Below are positions 50,500 through 61,374 of a stretch of 64,000 nt of DNA, piece by piece. Position 1 is the first letter of the stretch. Each line of letters starts with the position of its first letter. The position numbers and the translations under genes are program-made. This DNA is from Azadirachta indica (lineage: Eukaryota > Streptophyta > Magnoliopsida > Sapindales > Meliaceae), in NCBI GenBank assembly GCA_022749755.1, contig CM040445.1, positions 14,467,182 through 14,531,181 of the forward strand. Direction: 5' to 3'. The notes below the pieces were generated by a model. That model was not told the origin of the DNA. It did no database searches and saw only the letters and a list, made by a program, of their open reading frames with translations.

Positions 50500-51252
50500 G
50501 GTTAATGCCATCTAGGTCCTTAATGTTTTGTTAATTAGTCTAATTAAGCTTATTAGTTTCAAAAATATTCATAAAATCCCCAATTAATTGACCATAAAAT
50601 AACAATTATACCCTTTATTTAATAATAAATGACTAAAAAAATTATTTTAACTCTTAATAAAATAAATATTAAAATAATAATAAGTACTATTTTATAACAC
50701 ATTAATAATTAAATATGTATTAATACATTATAAATAAAATATAATAATTATAAGAACTATAATGTAATATTTTTATTTATAAATTAATATTTATTTATGA
50801 TTTATTTTATTTATTTTCTAAAATCAAATTAATATTGAATTTTTATAACTATATTATAGTGCAATATTTATGAGAATATATAATTATAAGTATATATTGT
50901 ATTGAGATCTATTTTGTCTATAGATTAATATTTATTTATAATTTATTTTATTTATTCTTTAATATTTAATTAATATTGAATTGTTAATATATTTAAAATA
51001 AATAAATTTATTTTGTAGTTATAATATATTAATAAATATTTAATTATTAATGTATTATAAAATAGTACTTATTATTATTTTAATATTTATTTTTGTTTAG
51101 ACTTAAAATAATTTTTTTAGACAATTAGTATTAGACAAAGGGTATAATTGTTATTTTATAGTAAATTGGGTATTTTATGAATATTTATGAAAATAGTGGG
51201 ACTAACCAAACTAATTAGCCAAACCTTAAGGACCTAAATAGCATTAACCCTA
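50500..51252. mobile_element. About 750-bp fold-back element upstream of the ERF gene
   Basis: Terminal inverted repeats of about 210 bases. The left end ggttaatgccatctaggtcc pairs with the right end whose complement reads ggttaatgctatttaggtcc, and the arms continue (aataacaattatacccttt; taataataagtactatttta). No coding capacity. It begins about 280 bases upstream of the ERF start. Long inverted repeats suggest a Mutator-like or fold-back type; target duplication is not clear. Confidence 0.75.
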
Positions 51253-51891
51253 TTAATTAATTACCAATAATTTGACTAAGATACCTAAACTTCTAGGTCT
51301 AATACCATGTACTACCATTGTTTATAACAGATTCCCATTTTTACTTTTCATTTTAAAATTTCACTTCATGTATTAACATGTCGGTATAAATAAATAATTG
51401 TGCATAATTAGTGGTGTCTACATATATATATATATATATAGTATTTAATCGGGTATTTATTATGCGATTGGTAGAATAAATCCAATAGCAAAATAACAAA
51501 ACTCACACCTCAAAAGTGCCAAAACAGACAGACCCCCCACGTTTCTAAATTTTTATCAATATCCTTCATTGTCCCTTAAATAATTAATTAATTAATAATT
51601 AATCTTGGGGTGTCTTGTCTCTGTTACAATAAATAAAGTCTTTTTAAATAGAATTTTATGCAGACAAATCTATGGAGTATCTCATCTCCTTTTCAAATTT
51701 GGGTACTTGTTGTATACTGCAAAACAAAACCTTCAGTATTGCATGCTTGAGCTTTTTACCTTTCTTGTTGGATGATTCTCCGTTACAAATTAATTAAAAT
51801 TTAATTATAAACTCTCCTTCTTACTTTATAACTTGTTTCAAAGTTTTTGTATGTCTTACTGCTGTTGTTTCATTATATATATCACTCACTG

Positions 51892-51924
<33 letters not shown>

Positions 51925-53111
51925 CAAAAGTATAAGTATATGCTCTTATTGTTGTATTTGTCCCCAACTTGGCTGATCCCTTTATTAATATATAAATGAA
52001 CTACTGAATGTTAAAGATCATGACACGCTCTTACTCAATATAGTGCACTTCCAAAACAAGGAGTATATTATTATTTTTGAAAAAATAAATGAAGTCTGAA
52101 GCAATTTTTATACCCTATTTTAAACATAAGGCGTTAAAATATTGAGTACAGTTTGGGCTTCGGAGTATCTTTTTTTATTCTTGTATTTTTATGAGAACGA
52201 ATTTGATCACGAGATTTAATGTATTATCTTCTACTTGAAAGGTAAAATTAATATATGAAATATTGTGTTAAAAAAGAGTCATGCTGTTATGCAATTATTT
52301 TCAGAAAAGGAGGAACTCTTAACACAATTTATGAGTCATTCTCATTTTAAATTAATTGTTAGATTATATTTTAAATAATTTAATGATCAATATATAATTA
52401 TTACACTATACATCTTGTGTATTTTAACCTTATCTCATTAAAAAAAAAACTATATACATATATAATAATCAAATTTTAGTTATGCCCTAATCTTAAATAT
52501 CGTGTCACAAAATTATTGTGCCATATTTTTCATCAATGAGCTAAATCATTGATCAAAGGTAAATACTTGTCTGTACTCAAATATTTTAAATTATTTGTTT
52601 ATTGAATAGAACAATGTCACCCTGATTTGTTATTTTAGATTGTATTTAATTAGTTTCAACAGCCAATATATATATATATATATAGAGTTAAATAAAACTG
52701 AACCATCCGTTGTTATATATGAACGCGATGGTGCATGCATGGTGTCCTGTTTATTATCAATAGAAGCTTTTGAACTGTTAATTCAACTTCCGAGTGTGAG
52801 AATTAAGAGTTCAGAAAAATGACGATAATGCGATAAAATTTGGTGTCAAAATGCCAATTCAACGTTCCCCTTTCTCCAATTGGTACTCATATACATGCTG
52901 TGTCCATTAATTTTTGTACTTAATTATTTCTTTCTATTTTGTGTATTAATGAAGTCTACCGTGAAAATGATACGGTAAAATACAACACCTTGCCTTTTAC
53001 TAGTATGCGCTACTCACTACCTGTCCATCATATCATATCTTCTATAATTTAATACTTTTTTTTTTTTTTTTGGTCTTTTTGGTTTCATTTTATTTTTTTA
53101 GCTTTGCTGTA
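51253..53111. other. Upstream flank of the intact NLR gene, part of the tandem duplication
   Basis: From about 51830 this region aligns with 56790-57760, for example 'cttggctgatccctttatta' and 'gttcagaaaaatg(a/g)cgataatg'. It shows that the duplicated unit includes about 2 kb of upstream DNA. TA microsatellites are present at 51420 and 51890. No gene is seen. Confidence 0.55.
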
Positions 53112-53680
53112 GAGATGACAATGGGACGAGGTCCATTTCTCAATTTATTTTCTATTTTAACTTTTATTCTCTAATTTATTTTTCACTAAATTTATTGGGA
53201 TAGAGATGGAGAATCTCTGTACAGGAAATGAGTTCCCTATCTCGTATCAATTCTTTATTTTATATTATTTTTATAAATTAATTTTAATAATATAAAAATT
53301 TAATTAATTTAAATAAAAATATTATTAAAACACATAATATAAAGTCTTTTTAATTTTTTATTTATATATTTTATTTTTTATAATATTAATTTATAATTTT
53401 ATAATTTTTTATTACTAATATAAAATTATATAATTTTAAAAATTATAATATAAAAATTATATTATATATATATATAATTTAATTTATAAATTATAATATA
53501 TTTATATTATATTTTAATAAAAAATGGGGGTAAGAATGAGATAGGGATACCTATCTTATTAATAAATTATGAATTAATTTATTACCGTTGCCCGCCTCAT
53601 TCCAATTTATAGAAAGTCTCCTTTATTAAAGAGTAGATCCCATAAATTTGGGTCCACAGAAAATTTTGCCATCTCTGTTT
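53112..53680. mobile_element. MITE-like insertion upstream of the intact NLR
   Basis: The left end agagatgacaatgggacgag and the right end, whose complement begins agagatggcaaaattttc, form a short imperfect inverted repeat. The interior is extremely AT-rich, with gggacgag and cccgcctcattcc words near opposite ends. This is the pattern of the common plant elements bounded by GATGGCAA-like termini. The matching upstream region of the pseudogene copy lacks it. The right end is about 200 bases before the NLR start codon. Confidence 0.55.
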
Positions 53681-53878
53681 CGCTGCCGTGGTCAAAATTT
53701 TTTCTGCGTAATTTTATGAAGGTCCCTGATCTTTAATTTATTATTCAGAATCCGGAATTCTTGTCAACCAGTAAGTACTCGTGGCAAATCATAGTTCTGC
53801 TATAACTCCAAAAAATGATTGAACTGTGAATTCTCATCCCTGTGTTTTCTTGTAACGACGAAGCTGAGGCAATAGCAC

Positions 53879-56593
53879 ATGGCTGAGTACATAGTTTCCT
53901 TCCTTATTGAAAAAATTGCTTGCCAACTGATGGAGGAAGCCATTTCCTTTACAAGAGCTGGTCGTGATCAAGTTGAATGGATTGAAGAAGAATTAAAGCG
54001 GATGAAATGTTTTCTTAAAGATGCAGATGCAAGGCAAGATATTGACGAAAGAGTTAGAAATTGGGTGGCAGATGTTAGAGATGTTGCTTATGATACAGAA
54101 GATGTTATTGACAACTACATCTTGAAAATGGCACAGAAAAGAGAGAAGGGGTTGATCAGATTACTCTGTAAGAGGTACCCATTTGTCTTCTTTGATGAAT
54201 TGATTGCTCGCCATAAGCTTAACAAACAGATAAGCAGGATTAAGATGAGAATTGAGGCTATTAGTGTCAGTAGGTCAACTTATGGTATTCAAAATATTAG
54301 TAGAAGGGGAGAAGGGACAAGTTTTGCAGTTGATTGTCTTCGAGAGAAGAGAAGATCTTATCCTCATGCTTGTGAGGAGGAGATTGTTGGTTTGGTGGAT
54401 GATATAAGGATTTTGGGAGATAGAGTGATTCAAGGTGGTTTGCAGCGTTCTGTAATTTCGATTATTGGGATGGCTGGTTTAGGTAAGACAACTCTTGCTA
54501 GGAAAATTTATCAGAGTAGTGATGTCAAGAAAAATTTTACCTGTTGTGCTTGGGTTTATGTTTCACAAGAGTATAGAGCAGGAGATATTTTGCAGGATTT
54601 GTGTAAAAGGGTTATTGGGCTGGGAAAATTGGAGTTGGATAAGATGGATAAAGAGGATATGCAAGAAGAGTTGTCAACATTTTTGGAAGGAAGAAGGTAT
54701 ATAGTAGTTCTGGATGATATATGGAAAAGAGAAGTGTGGGATGATTTGAAGGCAGCTTTTCCAGATGGAGAGAATGGAAGCAGAATAATTTTCACAACTC
54801 GATTCAAAGATGTTGCCTTATATGCTGATCCAAGAAGTCTGCCTTATGAACTACGCCTGCTAAATGAGGAGGATAGTTTGGAATTGCTACGGAAGAAGGC
54901 CTTTCCTGAATGCAATACTGTAGCAAGCTTACCTCCTTGGTCCATAGAACTTGGCAAGCAGATTGTGAAAAGGTGTGGGGGCTTACCTCTTGCCCTTGTA
55001 GTGTTGGGAGGTCTCTTATCTAGAAAAGAAGCAACCTACAGTGAATGGCTCAAAATTCTGCAGAGCGTTCAGTGGCAGCTCGCACAAGATCCAGCAAAAT
55101 GTGTGGACATGTTAAAATTGAGTTACCAGGATTTGCCCTACTACTTGAAGTCATGTTTTCTTTATGTTGGTCTCTTTCCTGAAGATTTTGATATTTCTGC
55201 TAGAAAGTTGATCTTGTTGTGGGTTGCTGAAGGGTTTGTGCAACCAAGAGGTACCGAACCATTGGAGGATGTGGCTGAGGATTACTTGGAAGAGCTAATA
55301 GGAAGGAGCATGATTCAACCTGCAACTAGGAAATCTAATGGGAGGATTAAGACTGTTCGGGTACATGATCTTCTGAGGGAACTTGCCATAACAAAGGCCA
55401 AGGAAGATCAATTTCTTGATATAATCCATGGAGATGTCAGTGCCTATTACATTGCAGAGGCTCGAAGGCTAGCTATACATTTTGGGATACCTCTTAAAAC
55501 AAGAAACACTTCAAGAGTCCGTTCACTGTTGTTCTTTGACCTCAATGAACCCGTTTGGTTGAAATTAAAGAAATTTAAACTCTTGCAAGTTCTTGATTTG
55601 GAGGGTGTTCACGTAGCATTGCTTGACCCATCCATAGGAAACCTCATTCATTTGAGGTACTTGGACTTGGGAAAAACTTGGTTGAAGAAGCTACCTTGTT
55701 CAATAGCCAATCTTTTTAATTTGCAAACTCTGGATTTAAGTTCTACTTTGATTGATCCAATCCCAGCTGTGATTTGGACGATGAAACAATTGAGACATCT
55801 TTACTTCTATGAGTTTAGAGATATGGTAGTGAACCCACCAGCACATGCTTCTTTACCAAATCTCCAAACACTGCAGGGTTTAAGCATCTGTGAAAGAAGT
55901 TGCATAGAGCAAACGTTGGACAAATTGTCCAATCTTAGAGTGTTAGGATTACATGGTGACTTGATTTTAGGTGAAGAGGCTTTAGGCAAGTGGATTTTTA
56001 ACTTGACAGGTCTCCAATGCTTGAAAATGCAATCGAGAACGACAGGAAATGCTGAAATTATTATGAATGTTAATGTTGATAATATTACTAGGCCTGCTAT
56101 TCCAAACTGTACAAGCTATTTAAATCATGTTCATTTGTGCAAGCTGCATTTAAAAGGGTTCCAAAGGCAGTTGTTTGATGTGCAAGATTTTCCCCCAAAT
56201 CTGACGGAGCTCTCCTTGCAATGGTCTTACTTGATGGAAGACCCCATGAAAAAGCTGGAGAAGCTGCCAAATCTGAGAGTCTTGAAGTTGAAGCAATCAT
56301 CATACGTGGGGAAGGAAATGGTGTGCTCTGGTGGGGGGTTTCCACAACTCCAATTCTTGAAGCTGTCTAACCTATGTTTGGAGAGATGGAGAATAGAGGA
56401 AGGAGCAATGAAGAATCTTAGAAACTTGGCGATAGCAGACTGTAAGCTGCTGAAGATTGTTCCAAGAGGATTGTGGCCAGTTACTAGTCTCAGGAATTTA
56501 AAGTTGGGCTACCTGCCGTATGCATTTGAAATGATGGCTCAAGAGCGCAGGGGAGAAAACTGGTATAAATTAGAGCATGTACTTCTACTGTAA
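53879..56593 (+). CDS. CC-NB-LRR disease resistance protein, RPP8/RPP13-like (904 aa)
   Basis: An intronless intracellular immune receptor. The N-terminal Rx-type coiled coil (about 1-150) has the EDVID-like motif DTEDVIDNYIL at 73-82. NB-ARC motifs in order: P-loop GMAGLGKTT (197-205, K203), RNBS-A (FTCCAWVYVSQ), kinase-2 YIVVLDDIW (274-282), RNBS-B SRIIFTTR (301-308), GGLPLAL (367-373), RNBS-D CFLYVGLFPED, and VHD (495-497) in place of MHD. Leucine-rich repeats fill about 555-900 (LQVLDLEGV, LRYLDLGK, LQTLDLSS, LRVLGLHG, LRVLKLKQS). The length and all motifs are normal for the family and no lesions are seen. The pathogen recognised cannot be inferred. A decayed tandem copy follows. Confidence 0.95.
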   Translation: MAEYIVSFLIEKIACQLMEEAISFTRAGRDQVEWIEEELKRMKCFLKDADARQDIDERVRNWVADVRDVAYDTEDVIDNYILKMAQKREKGLIRLLCKRYPFVFFDELIARHKLNKQISRIKMRIEAISVSRSTYGIQNISRRGEGTSFAVDCLREKRRSYPHACEEEIVGLVDDIRILGDRVIQGGLQRSVISIIGMAGLGKTTLARKIYQSSDVKKNFTCCAWVYVSQEYRAGDILQDLCKRVIGLGKLELDKMDKEDMQEELSTFLEGRRYIVVLDDIWKREVWDDLKAAFPDGENGSRIIFTTRFKDVALYADPRSLPYELRLLNEEDSLELLRKKAFPECNTVASLPPWSIELGKQIVKRCGGLPLALVVLGGLLSRKEATYSEWLKILQSVQWQLAQDPAKCVDMLKLSYQDLPYYLKSCFLYVGLFPEDFDISARKLILLWVAEGFVQPRGTEPLEDVAEDYLEELIGRSMIQPATRKSNGRIKTVRVHDLLRELAITKAKEDQFLDIIHGDVSAYYIAEARRLAIHFGIPLKTRNTSRVRSLLFFDLNEPVWLKLKKFKLLQVLDLEGVHVALLDPSIGNLIHLRYLDLGKTWLKKLPCSIANLFNLQTLDLSSTLIDPIPAVIWTMKQLRHLYFYEFRDMVVNPPAHASLPNLQTLQGLSICERSCIEQTLDKLSNLRVLGLHGDLILGEEALGKWIFNLTGLQCLKMQSRTTGNAEIIMNVNVDNITRPAIPNCTSYLNHVHLCKLHLKGFQRQLFDVQDFPPNLTELSLQWSYLMEDPMKKLEKLPNLRVLKLKQSSYVGKEMVCSGGGFPQLQFLKLSNLCLERWRIEEGAMKNLRNLAIADCKLLKIVPRGLWPVTSLRNLKLGYLPYAFEMMAQERRGENWYKLEHVLLL

Positions 56594-58003
56594 GAGTTAA
56601 ATTTCTCTTTAATTAGTTTTAAAAACCGTTGCTCGAATCCCCCGTCTTTAAATTATCTGTTTCCTTTCCCTTTTTCCCTCTGCTTTCAAGCATACCAAGA
56701 TCAATTTTCATAGGTTTGGATTGTGTTGGTTCACTGTATATCTATGAACATACGGCTATGTTGTCTCAAATTAGACCAGAATTATCTAATAGCACTTTAC
56801 GTTTTCAAAGTTTTGTATGTCTTACTGGTTCTGTTTCACACACAAATATACTCATATATAGATCATCAAAAGTATCAGTTTTGCCTATATTGTCGTATGT
56901 TTTCATCCAACTTGGCTGATCCCTTTATTAATATATTTGAACTAAATATTGTGGATCACCACACACTCTTGTGCAATATAGTGCATTTCTAAAACAAAGA
57001 ATTAGATGGAAAGAGGGTATTACTATTATTTTTTTCAAAAATAAATGAACCCTCTCAGGTAAATTTTTAAACCTTACTTTAAAAAATAAAGGAGTGTTAA
57101 AATTGAACATTTTGAATACAGATTGGACTTTGGAGTATCTCATTTTTATTCTTATACTTCGATGCCAACGATCGAATTTGATCATTAGATTTCATGTATT
57201 ATCTTGAACTTGAAAGATAAAATTAATACCTGAAACACTGTGTCAAAAAAAATTAACTATGTTACATGTATATAGTTTCTTTAAATAATCGGTTTCTCGT
57301 TGTCCTAATCTTAAATATATATGCTAGCCATATTTTTCATCAATGATCTAAATAATTGATCAAATGTACGTAAATTCTTGTTTGTACTTCAAATTATTGA
57401 ATTTGTTCATAGAATAGAATAATGTCACTCTGATATATATAAAATTAACCATACGTACTCCTATAAAAATTAACCATCTGTTATATAAGAACTCGTGGAT
57501 GCATGGTGTCGTGTTTATTGTTAACAGAAGCCTTTGACCTCTTAATTCAACATCCAAGTGTAACAATTAAAAGTTCAGAAAAATGGCGATAATGAGAAAA
57601 TTTGATGCCAAAATGTCAATTCAACCGTTCCCATTTCTCCAATGGTGATAAGCATGCTTAATTTATTTCTGTTGGCCACCTGTATGTCCATTAGTTTATG
57701 AATTTATAGTTTCCTTTTCCTGTCTTGTTTTTTAATGAAGTCTACTAAGGAAATGATATAATAATGATGAAGGAATTAGAAATCTGCCATTATTAGTTTC
57801 CTTTGTGTGAAACCTGGAAAAAGTTTTTAATTATATGTTATATCAGCAGCCATTTAGATAACTTCTGAGACTAGAATAATGGTGTTAGGTGGTTGATCAC
57901 ATAATCTTGGTCAAACATGAAGCATAGGCGAAATTATAACTCCAGGAAATAATAGATGAACTGTCTTTTGTTGTAACGATTGACTAAGCTGAGACAATAA
58001 CGC
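56594..58003. other. Spacer between the tandem NLR copies
   Basis: From about 56790 on it is the counterpart of the upstream flank at 51830-53000. It lacks the MITE-like insert. The duplication junction should lie between about 56600 and 56790. No gene. Confidence 0.5.
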
Positions 58004-60619
58004 ATGGCTGAGTACATAGTTTCCCTGCTTACTGAATAAATTGCTTGCCAACTGACGGAGGAAGCTATTTCCCTTTCAAGAGTTTGTGATAACGTTGAAT
58101 GGATTGAAGGGGAATTGAAGCGAATGCAATTTTTTCTTAAAGACGCAGATGCAAGGCAAGATATTGGGTGGCGGATGTTAGAGATGTTGCTTATGATACA
58201 GAGGATGTTATTGACAACTACATCTTGAAAATGGCACGGAAAAGAGAAAAGGGGTTGATCAGATTAGTCTGTAAGGGGTACCCTTTTGTCTTCTTTGATG
58301 AATTGATTGCTCGCCAGAAGCTTAACAAACAGATAAATAGGATTAAGATGAGAATTGAGGCTATTAGTGACAGTAGGTCAACTTATTGTATTGAAAATAT
58401 TAGTAGAAGGGGAGAAGGGACAAGTTTTGCAGGTGATTGTCTTCGAGAGAAGAGAAGATCTTATCCTCACGCTTGTGAGGAGCAGATTGTTGGTTTGGTG
58501 GATGATAAAAGGATTTTGGGAGATAGAGTGATTCACGGGGGTTTGCAGCGTTCTGTAATTTCGATTATTGGGATGGTAGGTTTAGGTAAAACTACTGTTG
58601 CCAGGAACATTTATCCGACTAGCGATGTCAAGAAATATTTTACTTCTTGTGCTTCGGTTTATGTCTTACAAGAGTACAGAGCAGGAGAGATTTCGCAGGA
58701 TTTGTGAAAGGTCATGGGGCAGGGAAAATTGGAGTTGAATAAGATGGATAAAGAGGATATGCAAGAAGAGTTGTCAAAATTTTTGGAAGGAAGAAGGTAT
58801 ATAGTAGTGCTGGATGATATATGGAAAAGAGAAGTATGGGACGATTTGAAAGCAGCTTTTCCAGATGGAATGAATGGAAGTAGAATAATTTTAACAACTC
58901 AGATTCAAAGATATCGCCTTATATGCTGATCCAGGAAGTCCACCGTACGAACTGTGCCTGCTAAATGAAGAAGATAGTTTGGAATTGCTATGGAAGAATG
59001 CCTTCCCTGAATGCAATACTGTAGCACGATTACCTCCTTGGTCTATAGAACTTGGCAAAAAGATTGTAAAAAGGTGTGGGGGCTTACCTCTTTCCCTTGT
59101 AGTGTTGGGAGGTCTCTTATCTAGAAAAGATGCAACCTATGGTGAATGGCTCAAAGTTCTGCAGAGCGTTCAGTGGCAGCTAGCCCAAGATCCAGCAAAA
59201 TGTGCAGACATCTTAAAAATTGAGTTACCAGGATTTGCCTTACTATTTGAAGTCATGTTTTCTTTATATTGGTCTCTTTCCTGAAAATTTTGAGATTTCT
59301 GTTAGAAAGTTGATCTGGTTGTGGGTTGCTGAAGGTTTGTGCAATCAAGAGGTACCGAACCATTGGAGGATGTGGCTGAGGATTACTTGGAAGAGCTAAT
59401 AGGAAGGAGCATGATTCAACCTGCAACTAGGAAATCTAATGGCAGGATTAAGACTATTCGGGTACACGATCTTCTGAGGGAACTTGCCATATCAAAGGCC
59501 AAGGAAGATCAATTTCTTGATATCATCCATGAAGATGTCAGTGCCTATTACTTTTCAGAGGCTCGAAGGCTAGCTATACATTTTGGGATACCTCTTAAAA
59601 CAAAAAACACTTCAAGAGTCCGTTCATTGTTGTTCTTTGACCTCAATGAACCCGTTTGGTTGAAATTAAAGAAATTTAAACTCTTGTAAGTTCTTGATTT
59701 GGAGAGTGTACACATAGCATTGCTAGACTCATCTATAGGAAACCTCATTCATTTGAGGTACTTGGACTTGGGAAAAACTTGGTTGAAGAAGCTACCTTCT
59801 TCAATAGCCAATCTTTGTAATTTGCAAACTCTGGATTTAAGTTCTACTTTGATTGATCCAATCCCAGCTGTGATTTGGACGATGAAACAATTGAGACATC
59901 TTTACTTCTATGAGTTTAGAGATATGGTAGTGAATGTGCATCTGTGACACCAGTTGCGTGGAGCAAGGGTTGGACAAATTGTCCAACCTGAGAGTGTTAG
60001 GATTACATGGTGACTTGATTTTACATGAAGAAGCTTTAGGCAACTGGATATTTAACTTGAAGGGTCTCCAATGCTTGAAGATGAAAACGAGAAGAACTGC
60101 TAATATTCATATTACAACGGCTGCTATTCCAATATTTACAGCTTTTTCAAATATTGTTCATCTGTGCAAGCTGCATTTAGAAGGTTTCCAAAGAGAGTTG
60201 TTTGGCGTGCAAGATTTTCCTCCAAATCTGACGGAACTCTCCTTGCAATGGTCTTACTTGATGGAAGACCCCATGAAGAAGCTGGAGCAGCTTCCAAATC
60301 TGAGAGTGTTGAAATTGAAGCAATCATCATATGTGGGGAAAGAATGGTATGCTCTAATGGGGGTTTCCCACAACTCCAACTCTTGAAGCTGTCTTACTCA
60401 AATGTGCAGAGGTGGAAGATAGAGGAAGGAGCAATGAAGAATCTTCGGAAGTTGGAGATAATAGAGTGTAAGCGGTTGAAGATTGTTTCGAGAGGATTGT
60501 GGCCAGTTACTACTCTTTGCAATTTGAAGTTGGGCTACATGCCTCATGAATTTGAAATGATGGCTCATGACCGCGAGGGGGAAAACTGGTATAAGTTAGA
60601 GCATGTACTTCCACTGTAG
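58004..60619 (+). pseudogene. CC-NB-LRR pseudogene, tandem duplicate of the intact NLR
   Basis: Closely similar to the intact copy over its full length, but with many lesions: TAA at 58037-58039 in the twelfth codon; a deletion of about 20 bases near 58165 that shifts the frame; a deletion and TGA near 58706; +1 shifts near 58895 and 59217; a lost base near 59333; TAA at 59687-59689; a deletion of about 60 bases near 59938; and further indels in the last repeats near 60340. P-loop (GMVGLGKTT), kinase-2 and GLPL remain readable in pieces. No single frame covers more than 180 residues. It could still be transcribed, but no full receptor can be made. Confidence 0.95.
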
Positions 60620-61374
60620 CTTTGAAAAATGTTGTACTTCCTTTTCCTTTATTCCTCTATCAGAATTGATTTTTCTTTTCAGAGGCTTGTTCTGTTGTGT
60701 TGTGGTTTTGTTAATGAAATTGATTAAACTGATGGCCATGTTACCTCACACTTGTTTGCTCAGATGAATAGAGAAACCAGTTTTGTCTTATGTAAAATTG
60801 GCTGAACTTTGTGATTAGAGTCTGGCATTGTTTGCGGCATAACTCCTTATCACTTCATTTAAAACATAAATCTGATGTTCAACAATTCAAGCTGAGATAT
60901 AATTTTGATAGTTGACTATCCCAAAGTAAATATCTAGAGTTAACTGGTGTTTTTCTTTCAGCAGGAAGTTTGGATTTGGGTTAATCTTGGACATATCTAG
61001 ATTTTGGTTCTTAAACATTCTTTGGTTTAAAAAATACAGCTGCCAATCATGAATTTTTGACAGAAAACAAATACAAAATAATGGATGCCATCTGGACTGG
61101 GGGACGGCCGAATGGGTGGCTGCAATTAAAAGCATAGAAATGGCCGTAGGATATGATGGGCCACAAAGAAACCATGGAAGATCCTTTCTGTTGGCCAAAG
61201 TATTCCTGCTTTTTAAGCCATCCATTTCTGATCACGCAATTCTCAGATACCCATCAACCAGAAAATTCAATTACCTCTCTAAACGCACAATCACACTGAC
61301 ATATAGACAGCAGCAGAAGACTCTGCATCTATCAGATACATTGAGAGTTGAAGAATATTGAATTGAATAACAGA
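60620..61374 (+). promoter_or_regulatory. Spacer and upstream region of CAS
   Basis: No gene is supported. The last about 300 bases (from 61080) are less AT-rich and include a probable 5' UTR ending at the ATG at 61375. The frame is open a few codons upstream but only to a TTG. Confidence 0.4.

Noticed and set aside
56620..56650. tRNA-like T-arm word (gctcgaatcccc) after the NLR stop
   Set aside because: No other tRNA arms upstream at the right spacing.
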